Below, piece by piece: positions 5,278-9,266 of a stretch of 9,266 bases of DNA. The stretch comes from Streptomyces exfoliatus (GTDB lineage: Bacteria > Actinomycetota > Actinomycetes > Streptomycetales > Streptomycetaceae): contig NZ_JNZP01000063.1 in the NCBI RefSeq assembly GCF_000725545.1, positions 1 to 9,266 on the forward strand, given 5' to 3'. The notes under the pieces were generated by a model. That model was given only the letters and a program-made list of their open reading frames with translations, ran no database searches and was not told the DNA's origin. Numbering within the stretch: the first letter of the stretch is position 1; each line of letters begins with the position of its first letter. The position numbers and the translations under genes were made by a program.

Positions 5278-7938
5278 CTACTGCGCCCATTCCACGCCGA
5301 GTTCTCGTAGTGCGTCGAGCTGCTCCTGGGTGAGTTTGTCGCGGCGTTGTTTCTGGTTGGAGTACCAGATTCCCAGTGCGAGGTCGTGTTCCTGGCCGTC
5401 GATGATGACCTTCTCTCGGTGGGCCCGCCTCACCGAGGGCTCTCCCTCGCGGGCAACGTACTGCGCCAGGGCTGTCAGGCCCCGTTGGAATGCCTGCTGC
5501 GCCTTGGACGGCCCCTTCGTCGAACGCGGGGCTGCGGGGGCTGGAGATGGCGCCGGGTCGGGTTGTATGCCCAGCTTCGCCAGCCGTTGCTGCTGTTCGG
5601 TCGACAGCTGTGTCCAGGTTCCGGGGTTCTTCTGCCGCTTCAGCCACCGTCCGATGTCGTCGCCGTCGAAGAGGACCCCGGGTGCGATGTCGGGCAGGAC
5701 GCCGCCGGTCTCGTCGGCGGCGAGGTTGGTGAGGACGCGGTAGTGCCGCTGCCAGTCCAGCGGCCACGGGCAGTTCCAGTCCTCATCGACCGCCGCCAGC
5801 TGCGCCGCGCGCTCCGCGGCCCGCTCCGCATCCTTACCCAGGCCGCCCTTGCGGCGGAGGTTGGCCATGTGCTGTCCGATGGGCACCATCTCGTCGTCCT
5901 CGCCCCACATGGCGTCCTGTCGTGGTGCGAGGTGTCCCATGGCCCGCCGGTAGGACCGGAGCGCGGCGAGCTTGTTCTCCCATGCTTCCTCGCCGGGTTC
6001 CCACACCATCCCGGCCTCGGGGGCGTCGAGGAGGGTCTTGCGGCGCTCCTGGAGCTCTCCGGTCCGCAGGGCCTTGCGCTGCTGATGCACCCATCGGCCA
6101 AGCGGGAAGTCCTTCGTGACCCCCACTTCCACCTCGACGTCGTAGGGCACGGCGTAGAGGCCGGTGATCTCGTTCTCCGCCCTCCAGCGCAGCAGGGCCT
6201 GGTAGCCCTCCAGCCAGACCAGGGATTCGGGTCGGTAGACGCGGGTGCGGAGGAACGCGGCGATGGTCGCCGGATCGCGCGGGCTGGAGAAGTGCAGCAA
6301 GGCCGCTTCGGCTGCGGCCTGCGTGTCGTCCTGGTCCTCGCCGTCGCCCACGCCGCCGGCCCCGACGATCCGCCCCTCTTCGTCACGCTGGATGTGGACC
6401 TTGCGCTTCCCGCTCGTGAGGGCGCGGGAGGCGAGCTGCTCGACCAGGCGTTCGTCGTGGCTGCGCAGGCCCTGGAGGACGGCTACGAGTGGCTTGTAGT
6501 TGGCGGAGGCGATCATGTCGTTCGGGTCCTCGCCGGGTTCCAGGAAGACCGGCACGATGATCCTGGCCACCTTGGTGGTGCCGTCCTTGTTGAGGCGGAG
6601 GGCGCGTCCGATGTTCTGCACGATCTCCACCTGCGAGCCGCGGGTGTCCGCGAAGCAGACGGCCTCGACTCCGCGTTCGCCGGTGATGTCGACGCCTTCC
6701 CCGAGCACGCGACAGCTCGCGAGGAAGGCGCGATGGACGCGCCGGTTGTTCGCGTCGATGCCGTTGGCGAACTGCCGCAGCACCTCACGCCGCTCGCTGA
6801 CGAGGTGGTCGCCGCACAGCCACGCCGACCACACCCGGTCCGACGGGACGTGGCGGCCGGCCTCCAACTCGTAGAACTCCGCATCGATCGACGATGCGGG
6901 CAGCCGGCCCGCGGCGGCCAGGTCGTCGCCTGTGGCGTCGTTGACGTACAGCTCGGCAGCGGTCGCCGGGAGCTTTTCCGCAAACGCGGCTGCTTCCTCG
7001 ACCCTCTGGTGGAACGTCATGAGCGTGTGAATGTTCCACGCGGCGGCGTGCTCTAGGAGTGCGGTCTGCAGCAGGGCCAGGCGCCGGCCCCGCCGTGCCT
7101 CCTCCGACTCCCCGAGGACGGGGGAGGGGTCGTGGATCTCCAGCACGTCGATCTCGAACCCTGCGAGAATCTCGCGCTCGATCGCCTCCGAGAGCCCGAG
7201 CTCGGCGAGCCACGCGCCGTACGTGCCGTCTGGGTCGTCGGCCATGCTTGCGAGCTCCGCCTCCTGGCCGCCGGCGCCGTTCTGCGGCCGGGCCGCGGCG
7301 AGGATGCGCGGGGTGGCGGTGAGGTAGAGCCGGAAGTCGGCGTGGATCCGCTGGTTGTCGTGGATCGCGGCCCATGGACGACCGAGATCACCGGCGGTTC
7401 CGTGGGCCTCATCCACGATCGCGAGGTCGAACGGGGCCATCTGCTGTCCGTACAGGCGCTCTCCGCCCGCGAGAGCGGCTTCCAGTGGCCCGCGGACCTT
7501 CCGCTGGCCCGTCGGGCCCTCGGGGTCCTCGCGGTCGACGAGGGAGGCGTACGTGGCGAACACGACCACGGGCCCGTTCCCGGCCCACAGGGCGAGCTGG
7601 ATGGGGTTGGTCGTGGTGTGCACCCCGAGCTGCTCCAGGACGTCGTCCTTCTCCAGCGAGCACACCGCGACCATCGGGGTCCGATGTCCCACCGTCCGCC
7701 ATGCCTGGGCGGTCTGTACGAGCAGGTCCAGGGTCGGGACGGTCACCAGGATCCGGCCGTACGGGAAGCACTCCAGTGCGCACGCGGCCGCCGTGATCGT
7801 CTTCCCAGAGCCGGTGGCGGACACGATAGTGCCCCGGGCCCCCTCAGGGGGCACTGATGATCTTGCAGGAAATCCTACCCACTTGCGGAAGGCCGACTTC
7901 TGGTCGACCTGGTGTTCCCTGAGAGAGATTCTCTGCAT
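5278..7938 (-). CDS. Subtelomeric superfamily 2 DEAH helicase with helicase-associated domains (TtrA-type)
   Basis: An 886-residue cytosolic ATP-dependent helicase. All SF2 motifs are visible: Walker A ATGSGKT (41-47), Ia VPTLDLLVQTA (67-77), DEAH (176-179), TATP (207-210), motif V GEGVDI (413-418) and motif VI QNIGRALR (441-448). The C-terminal ~300 residues hold about four helicase-associated repeats, at ~579-645, 652-722, 728-792 and 814-884. They are typified by GRWVHQQRKAL, IGQHMANLRRK, IGRWLKRQK and LGIWYSNQKQRRDKLTQEQ. A Pro/Ala linker at 793-812 separates the last repeat. This architecture matches helicase genes next to Streptomyces telomeres, including ttrA of SLP2 and the S. lividans chromosome, which is linked to conjugal transfer. 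The start at 7938 is chosen because SLREHQ begins the fold there. An upstream extension to 8232 would overlap the preceding gene and is low-complexity. AAAGGGAA serves as a modest ribosome binding site. The gene follows the 218-residue gene by 56 bases, so an operon is likely. Confidence 0.93.
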   Translation of the reverse strand: MQRISLREHQVDQKSAFRKWVGFPARSSVPPEGARGTIVSATGSGKTITAAACALECFPYGRILVTVPTLDLLVQTAQAWRTVGHRTPMVAVCSLEKDDVLEQLGVHTTTNPIQLALWAGNGPVVVFATYASLVDREDPEGPTGQRKVRGPLEAALAGGERLYGQQMAPFDLAIVDEAHGTAGDLGRPWAAIHDNQRIHADFRLYLTATPRILAAARPQNGAGGQEAELASMADDPDGTYGAWLAELGLSEAIEREILAGFEIDVLEIHDPSPVLGESEEARRGRRLALLQTALLEHAAAWNIHTLMTFHQRVEEAAAFAEKLPATAAELYVNDATGDDLAAAGRLPASSIDAEFYELEAGRHVPSDRVWSAWLCGDHLVSERREVLRQFANGIDANNRRVHRAFLASCRVLGEGVDITGERGVEAVCFADTRGSQVEIVQNIGRALRLNKDGTTKVARIIVPVFLEPGEDPNDMIASANYKPLVAVLQGLRSHDERLVEQLASRALTSGKRKVHIQRDEEGRIVGAGGVGDGEDQDDTQAAAEAALLHFSSPRDPATIAAFLRTRVYRPESLVWLEGYQALLRWRAENEITGLYAVPYDVEVEVGVTKDFPLGRWVHQQRKALRTGELQERRKTLLDAPEAGMVWEPGEEAWENKLAALRSYRRAMGHLAPRQDAMWGEDDEMVPIGQHMANLRRKGGLGKDAERAAERAAQLAAVDEDWNCPWPLDWQRHYRVLTNLAADETGGVLPDIAPGVLFDGDDIGRWLKRQKNPGTWTQLSTEQQQRLAKLGIQPDPAPSPAPAAPRSTKGPSKAQQAFQRGLTALAQYVAREGEPSVRRAHREKVIIDGQEHDLALGIWYSNQKQRRDKLTQEQLDALRELGVEWAQ

Positions 7939-7994
7939 TTCTGGTTCCCTTTTTCGGGGTGGGGGCCGGGGTGGCGGCGGTGCTATTCCAGGGA

Positions 7995-8651
7995 TCAGCC
8001 TGTGGGGCCGAGTCCTCGAAGTCCCCATTCGTCGAGTCCGGTGTAGATGGTGGCGGTGAGGCATTGAGGTGCGTCCATGACTTCGGCTTCGCCGCGGTAT
8101 ACGGCGACCAGCGAGTCGGTACCGCGCCACCAGGTGTCCGCAAGGCCGACCACCTCCGGCACGGCCTCGAACCCGTCGAGCTCGAGCTTGTCCACGGCAG
8201 CGCCCTTCAGCCTCGTGGTGGTGCGAGCCCACCTACGGGCGTGGTTCGCCAGAGCCAGGGCTTCCACCCAGCCCTCGACACTGGCATGCAAGGGCACCCA
8301 TTTCCCGGTGTGCAGACCGAACTCCCCGTTCGGGCCGATCATGAACGCGTAGGGAAGAGCCGTACGCTGCATGCCCGCTCCGAAGTGCCAGTCAGGATCC
8401 GGCCCCTCGGGTACATCCCCGCTGAACGTCCGCGGCCCCCCGTCATAGTGAGGGGAGGGAGGAAGGGCCAGACCACCCCAGACAGCCTCGAAGGCAACTA
8501 CCCGATCGATCTGAGCCGCAGGGACCCCGTGCTCCATCCACCGAACCCTGTACTGTTCAGAATCGTGAGAATCGTTCCAGTGGCCATGAGACTGGATAAA
8601 GGTTTTCGCCCTGATGGTGAGCCCCGCAGGGATACTCTTGTCAATCGCCAT
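7995..8651 (-). CDS. Hypothetical protein, 218 residues, first gene inward from the telomere
   Basis: The function is not recognised. The protein has a mixed alpha/beta look: YRVRWMEHGVPAAQIDRVVA (34-53), WGGLALPPSPHYDGGPRTF (58-76), LPYAFMIGPNGEFGLHTGKW (99-118), SVEGWVEALALANHARRWA (124-142) and VVGLADTWWRGTDSLVAVYR (167-186). The pattern of a helix before a WGGL turn, then a strand with a Gly-Asn-Gly turn, then a helix with conserved Trp loosely recalls the SUKH (SMI1/KNR4) fold found in many Streptomyces cargo and immunity proteins; this is weak inference. There is no signal peptide or membrane segment. The start at 8651 follows GGGTGGAAG; in-frame ATGs upstream at 8666 and 8675 are possible but less well placed. 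The stop lies 56 bases before the helicase start, so both are probably transcribed together from a promoter in 8652-8800. Confidence 0.75.
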   Translation of the reverse strand: MAIDKSIPAGLTIRAKTFIQSHGHWNDSHDSEQYRVRWMEHGVPAAQIDRVVAFEAVWGGLALPPSPHYDGGPRTFSGDVPEGPDPDWHFGAGMQRTALPYAFMIGPNGEFGLHTGKWVPLHASVEGWVEALALANHARRWARTTTRLKGAAVDKLELDGFEAVPEVVGLADTWWRGTDSLVAVYRGEAEVMDAPQCLTATIYTGLDEWGLRGLGPTG

Positions 8652-8977
8652 ACTTCCACCCCACATGTGCACCATTTTGTCTAACACTACATGCTGCATC
8701 ACTCTGAGCAGGCGAACCCCAGGCACGCCCTCACTCTTTCAACCAACCCGTCTGACCCACCCTCCCCCCACGAGGCCATGGAAGCGGAGCGGCAAGCCCC
8801 CTGCTGGAGACCACAGCTTCGACAAACGCAAGTGGACGGCCCCCGATCAGGGGCGAGATCCGCAGCCCTGGGAGCGCAGCGGACAGAGCGTCACCATCCT
8901 CCGCCTAACCCGGATCGCGAGAGCAGCCCTCCAGGTCCACGCCGACTCACCGCGCAGCCCCACCCCGTAGCCAGCTA
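8652..8977. other. Non-coding subtelomeric stretch with the promoter region of the 218-residue gene
   Basis: No convincing gene is seen on either strand. The left part, 8652-8750, is less GC-rich than the rest and should hold the promoter of the minus-strand gene; it has an ATGCAGCAT inverted motif at 8691-8699 but no clear sigma consensus. GCCCC / GGGGC arms lie at about 8840-8854. From 8861 an outlying copy of a telomere repeat begins (see separate entry). One plus-strand frame ending at 8970 contains FDKRKWTAPDQGRDPQPWER, but it crosses the repeat and is judged chance. Confidence 0.5.
8861..8895 (+). repeat. Outlying copy of a 35-bp telomeric direct repeat
   Basis: These 35 bases equal 9104-9138 except for one base (A at 8887, G at 9130). 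The single difference spoils one pair in the GCCCTG / CAG(A)GC hairpin arms, so this internal copy folds less well than the terminal one. Confidence 0.85.
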
Positions 8978-8995
8978 GGCCCGCGCCCGCGGGCC
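8978..8995 (+). repeat. Innermost telomere palindrome
   Basis: GGCCCGCG - CC - CGCGGGCC has perfect 8-bp arms with a 2-base spacer. It marks the inner border of the dense hairpin region; further inward the sequence is far less palindromic. Confidence 0.75.
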
Positions 8996-8998
8996 GAA

Positions 8999-9025
8999 GG
9001 GACTGGAGGCGCAGCCGGAAGGACC
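8999..9025 (+). repeat. Degenerate composite hairpin
   Basis: The inner part GGA-GGC-GCA-GCC-GGA (9005-9019) has a 3-bp mini-stem with a GCA loop between GGA flanks. The outer arms GGGACT / AGGACC pair at only four of six positions. Confidence 0.5.
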
Positions 9026-9030
9026 GTTGA

Positions 9031-9055
9031 GGCGGGGGAGCGCAGCGGACCCGCC
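9031..9055 (+). repeat. Composite telomere hairpin, GGCGGG arms
   Basis: GGCGGG (9031-9036) pairs with CCCGCC (9050-9055) around GGAGCGCAGCGGA, the same inner 13 bases as in 9108-9132 although the arms are unrelated. Confidence 0.8.
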
Positions 9056-9058
9056 GGC

Positions 9059-9087
9059 CCCGGGTTGAAGCGAAGCGGAAACCCGGG
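9059..9087 (+). repeat. Composite telomere hairpin, CCCGGGTT arms
   Basis: CCCGGGTT (9059-9066) pairs with AACCCGGG (9080-9087). The inner 13 bases, GAAGCGAAGCGGA, contain GCGAAGC, a known exceptionally stable DNA mini-hairpin. Confidence 0.8.
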
Positions 9088-9090
9088 CAT

Positions 9091-9105
9091 CGGGGCAAAG
9101 CCCCG
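9091..9105 (+). repeat. Short telomere hairpin with AAA loop
   Basis: CGGGGC - AAA - GCCCCG gives a 6-bp stem. It is the only compact hairpin in the telomere whose loop is not GNA. Confidence 0.75.
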
Positions 9106-9138
9106 CAGCCCTGGGAGCGCAGCGGACAGGGCGTCACC
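9104..9138 (+). repeat. Terminal copy of the 35-bp direct repeat
   Basis: It pairs with 8861-8895, 243 bases inward in the same orientation, with 34 of 35 bases identical. It includes the complete composite hairpin at 9108-9132. Confidence 0.85.
9108..9132 (+). repeat. Composite telomere hairpin, GCCCTG arms
   Basis: GCCCTG (9108-9113) pairs with CAGGGC (9127-9132). The 13 bases between, GGAGCGCAGCGGA, hold a GC-GCA-GC mini-hairpin flanked on both sides by GGA. The outer arms differ from those of its sister units, while the inner 13 bases are kept. Confidence 0.8.
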
Positions 9139-9162
9139 TCCGGTGCGCAGCACCGAAGGTGA
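9134..9162 (+). repeat. Telomere palindrome VI
   Basis: TCACCTCCGGTGC - GCA - GCACCGAAGGTGA gives a 13-bp stem with one C.A mismatch and a GCA loop, immediately next to palindrome V. Confidence 0.85.
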
Positions 9163-9183
9163 GTGGCTCGCGCAGCGAGCCAC
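9163..9183 (+). repeat. Telomere palindrome V
   Basis: GTGGCTCGC - GCA - GCGAGCCAC gives a perfect 9-bp stem with a GCA loop. Confidence 0.9.
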
Positions 9184-9185
9184 CA

Positions 9186-9208
9186 GCGCTCCCGCGGAGC
9201 GGGAGCGC
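9186..9208 (+). repeat. Telomere palindrome IV
   Basis: GCGCTCCCGC - GGA - GCGGGAGCGC gives a perfect 10-bp stem with a GGA loop, directly adjoining palindrome III. The inner CCCGCGGAGCGGG is the same sequence that begins archetypal Streptomyces ends as palindrome I. Confidence 0.9.
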
Positions 9209-9233
9209 AACCGCCGCGCGCAGCGCGGCGGTT
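9209..9233 (+). repeat. Telomere palindrome III
   Basis: AACCGCCGCGC - GCA - GCGCGGCGGTT gives a perfect 11-bp stem with a GCA loop, six bases from palindrome II. Only the AACnC flank resembles the S. coelicolor form; the arm core differs, as expected for compensatory change. Confidence 0.9.
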
Positions 9234-9239
9234 CGCTTG

Positions 9240-9258
9240 CCCATCGCGCAGCGATGGG
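9240..9258 (+). repeat. Telomere palindrome II
   Basis: CCCATCGC - GCA - GCGATGGG gives a perfect 8-bp stem with a GCA loop. It is the outermost complete hairpin in the window and corresponds to the CATCGC palindrome of archetypal Streptomyces ends. Confidence 0.9.
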
Positions 9259-9266
9259 TTACCCGC

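Larger units (their letters stand above)
8978..9266. other. Streptomyces-type linear replicon telomere (right end)
   Basis: About 289 bases are packed almost without gaps with inverted repeats. Read inward from the edge, the sequence starts GCGGGTAACCCATCGC, and its palindromes II-V, CATCGC(TGC)GCGATG and so on, follow the order of the archetypal Streptomyces telomere. Those ends start CCCGCGGAGCGGGT, so palindrome I is cut and about 8 terminal bases are absent. On the plus strand, which ends 3' here and would form the single-stranded overhang, nearly all hairpin loops are GNA triplets (GCA, GGA, GAA). Such loops are known to be very stable through sheared G.A pairs. Function known for the family: overhang patching primed by the terminal protein Tpg with Tap. 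No gene lies within it. Confidence 0.93.

Noticed and set aside
5347..7056. Long plus-strand ORF opposite the helicase (569 residues)
   Set aside because: It mirrors the helicase codons in a high-GC gene. It has no domain character and no ribosome binding site.
5278..8232. A 984-residue version of the helicase starting at 8232
   Set aside because: The extra 98 residues are His/Arg/Pro-rich, overlap the 218-residue gene in another frame, and precede the natural fold start at 7938.
8839..8960. CRISPR-like or tandem repeat array near the end
   Set aside because: The repeats are two copies of one 35-bp unit plus hairpins with no regular spacers; telomere structure explains them.
8691..8978. Plus-strand ORFs between the last gene and the telomere
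   Set aside because: They run through the 35-bp repeat and into palindromes, with composition of chance high-GC frames and no ribosome binding site.

Overview
This looks like one end of a linear Streptomyces replicon, either the chromosome or a large linear plasmid. GC content is high, genes use G/C-ending codons, and the last ~290 bases are a packed run of hairpins. Read inward from the right edge they match the archetypal Streptomyces telomere, with the GCGGGT...CATCGCTGCGCGATG pattern. The window therefore runs from subtelomeric accessory DNA (left) to the physical right end (position ~9266); only about 8 terminal bases appear to be missing.

Layout, left to right. (1) 209-1069 (+): a ROK-family sugar-kinase-like protein lacking the usual zinc motif. 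(2) 1042-1511 (-): a decayed conserved gene whose frame is broken by one TAA codon and whose 5' side abuts an insertion sequence. (3) 1512-2642: an IS3-family element with 27-bp imperfect inverted repeats and an intact orfA. Its orfB carries an internal deletion and frameshift, so the element cannot make a normal transposase. (4) 2864-3259 (-) and 3439-3717 (-): two small proteins of unknown function. (5) 3779-4975 (-): a GyrB-like GHKL protein with an N-terminal ATPase and transducer region only, several ATP-site residues replaced, and no TOPRIM domain. (6) 5278-7938 and 7995-8651 (-): a probable two-gene unit reading inward from the telomere. The promoter-proximal gene encodes an unknown protein of 218 residues; the second encodes an 886-residue superfamily 2 DEAH helicase with about four helicase-associated domains, of the subtelomeric TtrA type. 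(7) 8652-8977: no gene. (8) 8978-9266: the telomere.

How the parts may work together. The telomere hairpins on the 3'-ending strand are known in Streptomyces to serve end patching with the terminal protein (Tpg) and Tap; neither gene is in this window. The helicase is the gene type typically found next to such ends and has been linked to conjugal transfer in the SLP2/S. lividans system. Whether the 218-residue partner or the degenerate GyrB-like protein acts with it is unknown. The left third, with its dead transposon and pseudogene, shows ordinary subtelomeric decay.
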